A DNA stretch of 10,196 nt, from contig JAZDLC010000019.1 in assembly GCA_043802345.1 (NCBI GenBank), positions 1-10,196 on the forward strand. The letters run 5' to 3'. Of this stretch, positions 1-6,172 are shown piece after piece. This DNA is from JAZDLC01 sp043802345. Its GTDB lineage: Bacteria > Planctomycetota > B15-G4 > JADJEK01. The position numbers and the translations under genes were made by a program. The notes beneath the pieces are model-generated. The model saw nothing but the letters and a program-made list of their open reading frames with translations, ran no database searches and was not told the DNA's origin. The stretch's first letter is position 1; the number at the start of each line of letters is the position of its first letter.

Positions 1-852
1 TCCATCGTGCGGGTCTGTGCCGATCGCAAGGAATACAACGCATACGGCGGGCCGTCAGGTTCGGCGGGGTACTGGAACAACCGATCGGAGGAGCTGGTCT
101 TCTACGACGCGTCCGCCTCCAGGAAAATCGACGATAACACCGTGGCGGTGCTCTATCACGAGGCGTTCCACCAGTACATCTTCTACTCGGTCGGCTCGGT
201 CTCGCCCCACTCCTGGTTCAACGAAGGGCATGGCGACTACTATGGCGGCGCCGTGTACCAGGGGGGGCGGTTCAAGATCGAGCCGTTCCGTTGGCGCATC
301 GGTACGGTGAAAGACGCCATTCGTCAGGGTCCGCGGCCGTTCACCCTGGAGGTGGACGAGAGGACCCAGAAGCAGAGAAAGGTCTGGGAAGCCAAGGGGT
401 ACACACCGCTCGAGGATCTGGTGCACTTCAGCCAGGGCGACTACTACTCGTATCCGGGAGTCAGCTATGCCCAGGGGTGGAGCCTGGTCTACTTTCTGCG
501 GGAGAAGCTGAGCCGATCGCAGAAGGAGAAGTGGGGCCATATTCTGCCGACCTACTTCGACACGCTGAAGGCGGAGGTGGTAAAGACCGAGGAGCTGAAG
601 CCAGGCGGCGCGGAAGACCCCAAGGAACCGGGTGGTCCGGAGAATCCACCCGGCGAAGGCCCGGGAGGTGAGGACCCGGGAGGAGGTGAGGAGGGGGACG
701 AGAAGTTGTCCGACATTCCACCGCCTCCCCCCCCCTCGGACCGGCCGACCAGCGAGGAGGCGTTGAAGAAGGCGCTCGAGGCGGCCTTCCAGGGGGTCGA
801 TCTCAAGGAACTGGAAAAGGCCTGGATTGAATCGACACTGAAGACCAACTGA
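1..852 (+). CDS. MA-like (DUF1570-type) zinc metallopeptidase, 5' end outside window
   Basis: The reading frame is open from base 1, so the gene begins upstream; the GTG at 7 is unlikely to be the true start. 283 residues are visible. The zinc site is clear: HEAFH (H53, E54, H57), then WFNEGHGDYY with the likely third ligand E75, 18 residues on. This is the gluzincin pattern (HExxH plus a downstream Glu), seen in DUF1570/peptidase-MA-like proteins. From about residue 198 to 250 the protein becomes a low-complexity Pro/Gly/Glu/Asp tail with a six-proline run, then ends in a short helical segment with an ELEKAW motif. Such proteins are usually exported, but the N-terminus is missing so no signal can be checked. 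It probably hydrolyses peptides; the substrate is unknown. The downstream neighbour is convergent and their stop codons lie 75 bp apart within one inverted repeat. The fold and zinc site are fairly sure, the exact family less so. Confidence 0.8.
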   Translation, partial: SIVRVCADRKEYNAYGGPSGSAGYWNNRSEELVFYDASASRKIDDNTVAVLYHEAFHQYIFYSVGSVSPHSWFNEGHGDYYGGAVYQGGRFKIEPFRWRIGTVKDAIRQGPRPFTLEVDERTQKQRKVWEAKGYTPLEDLVHFSQGDYYSYPGVSYAQGWSLVYFLREKLSRSQKEKWGHILPTYFDTLKAEVVKTEELKPGGAEDPKEPGGPENPPGEGPGGEDPGGGEEGDEKLSDIPPPPPPSDRPTSEEALKKALEAAFQGVDLKELEKAWIESTLKTN

Positions 853-934
853 CGCGGATTTCCTACCACGCAGGCCACGCAGGCCACGCAGGGTGCCCTT
901 CGTGCCCTGCGTGGCAGGGAATCCGCGTCAGTTG
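846..934. terminator. Inverted repeat between convergent genes, probable bidirectional terminator
   Basis: The arms 846-876 and 904-934 are 31 bases each and match at 28 positions as inverted repeats; two of the three mismatches could be G-U pairs in one of the transcripts. The arms include the last codon and TGA stop of both flanking genes, each of which ends AAC TGA. A shorter alternative stem is perfect over 11 bp (883-893 with 905-915). There is no clear T-tract, so rho-independent termination is inferred from position and symmetry, not from a canonical signature. It could also be a 3'-end stabilising structure or a copy of a dispersed repeat. Confidence 0.65.
866..892. repeat. Three tandem copies of a 9-bp unit
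   Basis: The unit CCACGCAGG occurs three times with no variation at 866-874, 875-883 and 884-892, inside the left arm and loop of the inverted repeat between the convergent genes. The right arm carries one complementary copy (CCTGCGTGG, 906-914), so it can pair with any of the three units and give stems of different loop size. Confidence 0.85.
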
Positions 935-1836
935 TCGGCACCAGGCTTCTTGGCGGGCGGGATGTCCCAGGCTGTCTGCCAGGTCTTGAAAGCTCTCTTG
1001 AAGCCGAACTCGTTCAGCAGGCGGCGCTCCATGTCCGGCAGGTGCGCCGCGCCGTAGAAGATGGTCAGGCGCTTGTCGCCCGCGTCGAGCCGCTCCTTCA
1101 AGACCCGCAGCGCGGCCTTGTTGCGCTCCACCACGAGGACCGAGCCCTCCCCCTTGGCCCCCTTCTCCAGTCCGGCAGCCATCCGCTCGAGGTCGTCGAA
1201 CTGCTTCCCCAGCACGACCTTGAGCGCCCGGGCCCGGTCCTTGGCGAAGAGGGCCAAAAGCATCATCGTGCCCTGACCCTGGCTCGCTTCCGGATCCTGG
1301 CCAGAGCGCTTCATCTCCTCCAGCACCACCTGCCACATCAGCGTGAGGAGGCTCTCTCCCTTCTCATCCATCATCCTGAAGAACTCGTCCGGCTCGAGAT
1401 CGGCGTGGACGAAGTTCTCCGCCTGGTAGTCGATGCCGTCCAGTTGGAACTCGAGCTCCAGGAAGTCCTTCATGGCGCGCTGAAACGTGCTCACGGTCGA
1501 GTCGCCGCCACCGGTGGGACGGACATCTTTCTTGGCCACTGCCTCGTAGAGCAACGAGTCGTACGTCCTGAAGAGGGCATTCAGTTCTTCGTAGTAGCCC
1601 TGGTCCGCGATGTGAACGGCTCCCACCAGATCCACGACGATCCCGTTCGGCCCCTTGTAGCGCGCGATCGCGCTCTCCAGTCGGGCCGAGCCATCCTGCG
1701 GTTCGACGAAGCGAAGGAACTTGGAATCCTCTGCGTCGTCCGAGGCGTTCGCCGAAGGAATCCCGGAGTCGCGCGTGCATCCGGGAAACATGGCGATCCA
1801 GGCGACCAGGGAGAGAATGGGAATGATGCGGTTCAT
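928..1836 (-). CDS. TraB/GumN-family (Tiki-like) lipoprotein
   Basis: 302 residues. The N-terminus is a short basic start, a hydrophobic stretch and a lipobox-like FPGC with C20, so a lipid-anchored envelope protein is predicted. The TraB/GumN/Tiki signature is present: GAVH (72-75) followed by a conserved Glu in LLYE (E98), an ERN motif (237-239), and a second GxxH, GAAH (262-265), near the C-terminus. In this superfamily the two GxxH motifs and the Glu are thought to form a metal-dependent active site; animal Tiki proteins are proteases, while the bacterial members are mostly uncharacterised. The start ATG lies 15 bp after the xthA stop; a possible Shine-Dalgarno AGGA (complement of 1847-1850) sits 10 nt upstream of it. 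The short gap suggests co-transcription with xthA. Family assignment is good; the substrate is unknown. Confidence 0.82.
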   Translation of the reverse strand: MNRIIPILSLVAWIAMFPGCTRDSGIPSANASDDAEDSKFLRFVEPQDGSARLESAIARYKGPNGIVVDLVGAVHIADQGYYEELNALFRTYDSLLYEAVAKKDVRPTGGGDSTVSTFQRAMKDFLELEFQLDGIDYQAENFVHADLEPDEFFRMMDEKGESLLTLMWQVVLEEMKRSGQDPEASQGQGTMMLLALFAKDRARALKVVLGKQFDDLERMAAGLEKGAKGEGSVLVVERNKAALRVLKERLDAGDKRLTIFYGAAHLPDMERRLLNEFGFKRAFKTWQTAWDIPPAKKPGADN

Positions 1837-1851
1837 TGGGCGATTGTCCTG

Positions 1852-2631
1852 TCAGTTCGGGTCGTCCCGCAGGGTCAGGAGGACGGGTGCGTGGTCGCTT
1901 GGCTTCTCCCCGCCCCGCGCCTCGAGGTCGATGTCGACCCCCGTGGCCGAGGCGAGCACTGAATCGGTCGCGAGGAAATGGTCGATGCGCAGGCCCTGTC
2001 CGCGCTGAAAACCGCGGGTCCTGAAGTCGAACCAGGTGTAGTGTCCGCCATCCTGGTGGTATTGGCGAAAGAGATCGGTCAGACCCAGATTCGTCAGCCC
2101 GAGGAGTCCCTTCCGCTCCGGCTCCGAACAGAGGATCCGGTCCCGCCAGCCCTCCGGGTCGTACACGTCCCTATCGTCGAACGTGATGTTGAAGTCGCCC
2201 GTCAGGATCAGCCGTGCGTGCTGCTCTATCTCGGCTGCGACGAAGTCGCGGAGATTCCGGAGCCACTCCAGCTTGTACTCGTACTTGTCCGAGCCGACTT
2301 CCTTGCCGTTGACCACGTAGGCGTTGATGATCCTGAGCCGGTCAATCGTCGCGGCGATGACCCGGCGCTGCGCCCGGTCCGGGTCGCCCGGGAAGTCCAG
2401 GACGAGATCCTCGGCCGGTTCCCGGGAGAGGATCGCCACTCCGTTGTACGTCTTCTGGCCGTTGACCCGGATGTTGTATCCCAACTCCTCGATCGGCTCG
2501 ACGGGGAACTCGTGATCCCGGCACTTCAGCTCTTGAAGGCAGAGGATGTCCGGGCGGTTCTGTTCCAGCCAGGGAAGCAGGCGTGGCAGTCGGGCTCGGA
2601 CGGAGTTCACATTCCACGTGACGATGCGCAT
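1852..2631 (-). CDS. xthA: Exodeoxyribonuclease III (AP endonuclease)
   Basis: 259 residues, close to the usual 255-270 of this family, and complete. It belongs to the endonuclease/exonuclease/phosphatase superfamily and would cut the backbone 5' to abasic sites and degrade double-stranded DNA 3' to 5' in base excision repair in the cytoplasm. All the signature motifs are visible: WNVNS with N7, LQELK with E34, NAYVVNG with Y105, GDFN with D146 and N148, GLRIDH with D217 and H218, and the catalytic SDH with D246 and H247. The start is the ATG that gives the canonical MRIVTWNVNS beginning. There is no obvious Shine-Dalgarno; instead a perfect 6-bp hairpin lies 3 nt upstream. It is flanked on the same strand by an unknown exported protein upstream and the TraB-like lipoprotein downstream. 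Confidence 0.95.
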   Translation of the reverse strand: MRIVTWNVNSVRARLPRLLPWLEQNRPDILCLQELKCRDHEFPVEPIEELGYNIRVNGQKTYNGVAILSREPAEDLVLDFPGDPDRAQRRVIAATIDRLRIINAYVVNGKEVGSDKYEYKLEWLRNLRDFVAAEIEQHARLILTGDFNITFDDRDVYDPEGWRDRILCSEPERKGLLGLTNLGLTDLFRQYHQDGGHYTWFDFRTRGFQRGQGLRIDHFLATDSVLASATGVDIDLEARGGEKPSDHAPVLLTLRDDPN

Positions 2632-2634
2632 TGA

Positions 2635-2649
2635 GGCAGGATACCTGCC
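2635..2649 (-). promoter_or_regulatory. Small hairpin just upstream of the xthA start
   Basis: The bases form a perfect 6-bp stem, GGCAGG (2635-2640) with CCTGCC (2644-2649), and a 3-base loop. In the xthA transcript this hairpin ends 3 nt before the AUG, so it covers the place where the ribosome-binding site should be. An effect on translation is inferred only; a stem this short may also be chance. Confidence 0.35.
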
Positions 2650-2688
2650 GGGATGTAAACGCGCCAGGGCCTCACCTCACGGTTTCGG

Positions 2689-2758
2689 ACTCGTACTCAG
2701 TCGCTTTAGCGACGGTACTCGTACTCGAATCGCAAGCTGTCAGGTCCTACGAGTACGA
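2689..2758. repeat. Intergenic repeat element with nested inverted repeats
   Basis: This fills part of the 153-bp gap between the unknown exported-protein gene and xthA (2632-2784). It has a 10-bp direct repeat ACTCGTACTC at 2689-2698 and 2717-2726. Between the copies is a small hairpin (GTCGC 2700-2704 with GCGAC 2709-2713). A perfect 9-bp inverted repeat pairs 2719-2727 with 2750-2758, and the right arm could pair almost as well with the first direct-repeat copy. The arms resemble those of the element at 6102-6158. It may act as a terminator for the gene ending at 2785, or be a dispersed palindromic repeat. No open reading frame in the gap looks real. Confidence 0.6.
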
Positions 2759-2784
2759 TCGGGCCAACCTCGTACCGGCGACGA

Positions 2785-3870
2785 TCAGAGTCGATGCAGC
2801 AGGCCATGCTCGCGCAGCACCGCGTACGCCTCTCGCGCAATGGCCCAGCGACTGCTGATCCTCGCCCGGGACCACTCGTACCCGGCGGCCAGGCGCTTGC
2901 GGTCCTTCTCGATGAGATCGTCGGTGATGACGATGAACTTGTCGCGCGTGTCCGCCTTCAGGATGCTCGTCGCGATCCGGTCCACGTCCGACTGCGCCAT
3001 GGCGAAGGTCACCAGCAGGCGCTCCCGCAGCCCCTCGTGGTCGCTGCGAAGGACCGTCTCCGGATTGACGAACAGGTTGGCGGCAGCCTCGGTCATCACG
3101 CGGCTGCGATAGTGAAGCAGGAAGCCGTCCTTGATCTTGTCGTACAGCTCCTGGCGACGGCGGTCGGCGGGAATCGGGGAACGGTACGACGAGTCGTGCA
3201 GGACATTGCGGGCATAGGCGATGACGTCCACGTCGGACATCTCGATCTGGTTCTGGGACGCGAAGGCGTCGTAGATCGTGATCTCGGAGTAACAGTTCCC
3301 ATCCCGGTCGCAGTAGGCGTGACCGAAGTAGTCGGCGATCTTGTTGAGCGAGCGGTCGTGATCGAAGCGGCCCTCCGGCCAGGCGATCAGCAAGTCGGCG
3401 TCGGGCGGATAGCCGCCCAGGTAGTCGAGCAGTTTCTCCTCCGGTGCCGGATCCGCTCCCAGATCCCAGGCGTGATCGCCGGCGTAGTCGTACCGGATCC
3501 TGCACGAGTACTCCGTGGCGTTGTCCCACGGCCGCATCAAGTTGTCCTGCTCTTCCGCGGAGGGACTGTCCCGGGGCACGAAGCTCCGTTCCCTCTGCAC
3601 CGGGGCGTAGACGGAGGGCTCGTAGTACTCCGGTCCGGGCCAGGGCTTGATCCGGAGCTGCCTCCTCGCCCGGTCCCGGCAGGAGAGGAGCGAGCGGACG
3701 CCCGGATCCTCGCTCTGTTCGATCCGGCTCGCGATTTCCAGCACGATCGCCTGCTGGTCCTCGGATTCGTGCATGCGGAACAGCTCGATCGCCCGATCCA
3801 GTTGTTCCTGCTCGACTTCCTGCCGGGGCGCCAGAGTGAACAAGACCAGGAGGGGGAGCAATCCATTCAT
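2785..3870 (-). CDS. Exported protein of unknown function
   Basis: 361 residues; I do not recognise the family. The first 14 or so residues (MNGLLPLLVLFTLA) look like a short signal peptide, so export is likely; no lipobox cysteine follows. After this comes an acidic/basic helical segment (about 17-75), then a Tyr/Pro-rich stretch around 76-120. Four cysteines (C64, C123, C187, C193) include a CDRDGNC motif at 187-193, suggesting one or two disulfides or, less likely, a metal site. The C-terminal third (about 235-361) is rich in Arg, Lys, Asp and Glu and probably helical. The start ATG is 92 bp from the divergent start of the AlkP-like lipoprotein, so the two may share control. No clear Shine-Dalgarno is seen. 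Codon and base usage match the neighbours, and the start and open length support a real gene. Confidence 0.75.
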   Translation of the reverse strand: MNGLLPLLVLFTLAPRQEVEQEQLDRAIELFRMHESEDQQAIVLEIASRIEQSEDPGVRSLLSCRDRARRQLRIKPWPGPEYYEPSVYAPVQRERSFVPRDSPSAEEQDNLMRPWDNATEYSCRIRYDYAGDHAWDLGADPAPEEKLLDYLGGYPPDADLLIAWPEGRFDHDRSLNKIADYFGHAYCDRDGNCYSEITIYDAFASQNQIEMSDVDVIAYARNVLHDSSYRSPIPADRRRQELYDKIKDGFLLHYRSRVMTEAAANLFVNPETVLRSDHEGLRERLLVTFAMAQSDVDRIATSILKADTRDKFIVITDDLIEKDRKRLAAGYEWSRARISSRWAIAREAYAVLREHGLLHRL

Positions 3871-3962
3871 ACCATGGACGGTACCATGGCGTGCGGGTCA
3901 GGTCCAAGCAGACGAATAGAGCTGGTACGTCTGCCGGCGAAGATCGGTATCCTGGCCGGACC
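3871..3962. promoter_or_regulatory. Divergent intergenic region with paired TACCATGG repeats
   Basis: This 92-bp gap separates two outward-facing genes and must hold both promoters unless they lie inside the coding regions. The 8-bp sequence TACCATGG occurs at 3870-3877 and 3882-3889, spaced 12 bp start to start. Because CCATGG is its own reverse complement, the pair reads as both direct and inverted repeat. The spacing, close to one helical turn, and the place beside the leftward start codon would suit an operator, but this is inference. I see no convincing -35/-10 pair. Confidence 0.35.
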
Positions 3963-6092
3963 GTGAAACACCGAAAGACGATTCTGACGCTGATCCTCCC
4001 GGCGCTCCTTTCCTGCGGCACCGCACAGGAGAAGTACGAGCGCCTCAAGCAGGGCACCGAGCCCGACAGGCCGGGAATGACCGTTCCGCCGGCTCCTTTG
4101 GGACCGGGAGAGAAGCCGATCCCGCCGAAAGTCGTGGTGCTGTCGGTGCCGGGACTCGACCCGGAGCGGGTGGAACAGGGAATGAAGGATGGCTGGCTGC
4201 CGAGCTTCCGGCGGCTGCGAACCAACGGCACGCTCGCCCGCACGGCGGCGCCGCTTCCTCCATCCGCCACCGCCACCTGTGCGTCGTTCCTCACCGGGTC
4301 CGGTCTGGAGCGCCACCAGATCGCGGGAGACGTGCGGCGCGGCTTCCAGGAAGGGGCGCCCGTTCCAGTCCCCGGTGGGTACCGCGTGGACTGGGTCCCG
4401 AGGGAGGAACTCTTCCCCAGGGGGGCGCCCGAGGGGTATCCGGAACGCTTCCCGGTGGTTCGCTCCAACCTGACCTACCCATCGCTGCCCGCCCTCCTGA
4501 ACGGTGAGGGCCTGCGGACCCGGATCCTCCGCTCGGAGATCGGGTTCTCCGCGCTGGTGGGGGAGCACACCGAGGTGCTCGGCGCCGGCGCGATGCCGGA
4601 TCTCTCCTTCGAGCAGGGGAGCTACACCTTCGCCATCGAGGATCCTTCGATGCCGGAGCGGCAACGGACCGGCCGGGGCGGAATCCTGCTGCGCTCGCTC
4701 CCCAGCACCACCGGCCGTGAGTTCGACACCTTCCTGGTGAAGGTGGAGGGGCCACCCGGTCTGCTTCCGGGCCAGCCGGGCCGGATCGAGACCGTGGTGA
4801 AGGTGCGTCTCTCAAAGGGCCGCGCCCGGGGAACGGCGGAGACGGCGGAGGATCAGGTGGAACTCCTGGCCGGGCGGTGGTCGAGGCCGCTGGTTCTTCG
4901 CTTCTCCATCGGGCCCAGCCTGGATCTGTTTGGCCGTTCCCGCCTCTATCTCCGCCCCACCGGCAAGAAGTCGATGGAGCTGTACATCGATCCTCCCGAC
5001 TTCGTGCCGGCCAGAACACCTCCGTGGCAATCGTTGTCCTACCCGGAAGATTGGGCGGGCGAGCTGGAGAGGCACTACGGGCCGCTGCCGAGGTTCAGTT
5101 CCGCCTTCCCCGCGGACGCCCTGGTGGACGGGCTGCTGGACGGGCGGGATGCCGCGGCGGCGCTGGCCGCCTCGTTCGAGGCCGAGCAGCGGCTGATGGA
5201 GGCCCAGTTGGTCGAGGGGAACTTCGATCTCTTCTACCAGTCGTTCTCGTTGCTGGAGGAGACGGCCCTGGTCGGCCCGGGCGCCAACGAAGAGATCGAC
5301 TTCTTCGGGCAGCGCGTCACCAGGCTTCGCCTCCTGGATGCGGCCACCGCGGCGGTCGACCGCCTGCTGGGAGCGGCGCTGGCGGTGATGGACAGCGGGA
5401 AGTTGGGGGAGCAGGTGACGATCATCCTGCTCTCTCCGTACGGAGCCTCGCCGGCCCTGCGCTTTCTCGACCTGAATCGACTCCTGGTCAATCGGGGCGA
5501 TCTATTTCTCTCCGGTGCTCCGGAGCTGCCGTTTCGGGAGCGGATCGACTGGTCAAGGACAAAGGCATACTCGCTGGGATACGGCGGCGTGTACGTCAAT
5601 GTTCAGGGGCGGGAACCGCAAGGGGTCCTGTCCCGAGAAGAGGCGACCAGCTACATCTCCGCGCTGGAAGCGGATCTTCTGCAAGTGCGTGACACGGTGG
5701 CGAACGAGAATGTGGTGAAGACGACCTGGCGTTTCACGACCTTCGCGCCGGAGCTCGACAACCACGGCTTCCCGGATCTCGTGGTCGGGCTGGGGAAGGG
5801 GTACACGGTGGACCGGTCCGCCGGCTGGTTCCGGAGGATCGGCCCCTTGCTGGGGGCTACCGGAACCGGTGCCGGCCCCGGCAGCGCGGCCAACACCCCC
5901 GCGGCCGTTCCCGGAATGCTCGGGATCAGCCGGATCGGGGTTACGGTCGGTTTGCCGACGCCTCAGGACGTGGGGGCGACGGTGCTCGAGCTGCTGGGTG
6001 TGCGGATTCCGGAGAGCGTGACGGGCAAGCCCCTCGAGCTGGGGATGCCGATGCAGATTGCCGCGGAGGAGACGCTGGAGAAGGGGGAGTAG
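3963..6092 (+). CDS. AlkP-superfamily (COG3379-like) lipoprotein, probably catalytically dead
   Basis: 709 residues from a GTG start, chosen because it gives a basic start (KHRK), a hydrophobic run and a lipobox LLSC with C18; the longer in-frame start at 3891 would bury this signal. No strong Shine-Dalgarno is visible. The body follows the AlkP phosphohydrolase/phosphomutase layout: a VVVL strand then PGLDP (63-67), PPSATATCASFLTG (99-112), an insert with beta-rich sequence (about 250-345), a YIDPPD segment (341-346), LLSPYG (489-494), AYSLGYGGVYVN (535-546), NVQGREPQG (546-554), PDLVVG (604-609), and a C-terminal LELLGV (675-680). By eye against family patterns, the first metal Asp is P63, the Ser/Thr nucleophile is A102, the DxxxH ligands are E432 and L436, the SDHG ligands are P492 and Y493, and the GDH ligands are S641 and A642. 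Enzymatic activity is therefore doubtful; a binding or structural envelope role is inferred. Confidence 0.82.
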   Translation: MKHRKTILTLILPALLSCGTAQEKYERLKQGTEPDRPGMTVPPAPLGPGEKPIPPKVVVLSVPGLDPERVEQGMKDGWLPSFRRLRTNGTLARTAAPLPPSATATCASFLTGSGLERHQIAGDVRRGFQEGAPVPVPGGYRVDWVPREELFPRGAPEGYPERFPVVRSNLTYPSLPALLNGEGLRTRILRSEIGFSALVGEHTEVLGAGAMPDLSFEQGSYTFAIEDPSMPERQRTGRGGILLRSLPSTTGREFDTFLVKVEGPPGLLPGQPGRIETVVKVRLSKGRARGTAETAEDQVELLAGRWSRPLVLRFSIGPSLDLFGRSRLYLRPTGKKSMELYIDPPDFVPARTPPWQSLSYPEDWAGELERHYGPLPRFSSAFPADALVDGLLDGRDAAAALAASFEAEQRLMEAQLVEGNFDLFYQSFSLLEETALVGPGANEEIDFFGQRVTRLRLLDAATAAVDRLLGAALAVMDSGKLGEQVTIILLSPYGASPALRFLDLNRLLVNRGDLFLSGAPELPFRERIDWSRTKAYSLGYGGVYVNVQGREPQGVLSREEATSYISALEADLLQVRDTVANENVVKTTWRFTTFAPELDNHGFPDLVVGLGKGYTVDRSAGWFRRIGPLLGATGTGAGPGSAANTPAAVPGMLGISRIGVTVGLPTPQDVGATVLELLGVRIPESVTGKPLELGMPMQIAAEETLEKGE

Positions 6093-6101
6093 CCAGTCGT
6101 C

Positions 6102-6158
6102 TCCTCGTACGCGAATCTCCGACGACGTCGGACCCGTGGGGGGATTCGACTACGAGGA
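6102..6158. terminator. Imperfect inverted repeat between convergent genes, probable terminator
   Basis: The arms 6102-6120 and 6140-6158 match at 16 of 19 positions as inverted repeats. Inside them is a second small stem (CCGAC 6119-6123 with GTCGG 6127-6131). It lies in the 80-bp gap between the AlkP-like gene (stop at 6090-6092) and the radical SAM gene (stop at 6173-6175), where a bidirectional terminator is expected. No clear T-tract is seen. A further 6-bp pairing (6159-6164 with 6175-6180) reaches into the radical SAM stop codon. The arms are similar to those of the repeat at 2718-2758. Confidence 0.55.
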
Positions 6159-6172
6159 CGAAGTGAAACTGC

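Noticed and set aside
1042..1962. 306-residue open frame on the plus strand
   Set aside because: It is antisense to the TraB-like gene, whose frame has clear GxxH and ERN motifs.
2689..2758. Possible CRISPR-like or attachment-site repeats
   Set aside because: Only two short direct copies with hairpins between them, no regular spacers, and no cas or integrase gene nearby.
2794..3966. 390-residue open frame on the plus strand
   Set aside because: It is antisense to the exported-protein gene, with a Val/Arg/Gly-rich translation and no recognisable domain. The minus-strand frame has a signal peptide and a sensible start.
2747..4468. 573-residue open frame on the minus strand
   Set aside because: It overlaps the unknown exported-protein gene out of frame and the AlkP-like gene in antisense. 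Its Arg/Pro/Gly-rich translation has no motifs and is typical of a shadow frame in GC-rich DNA.
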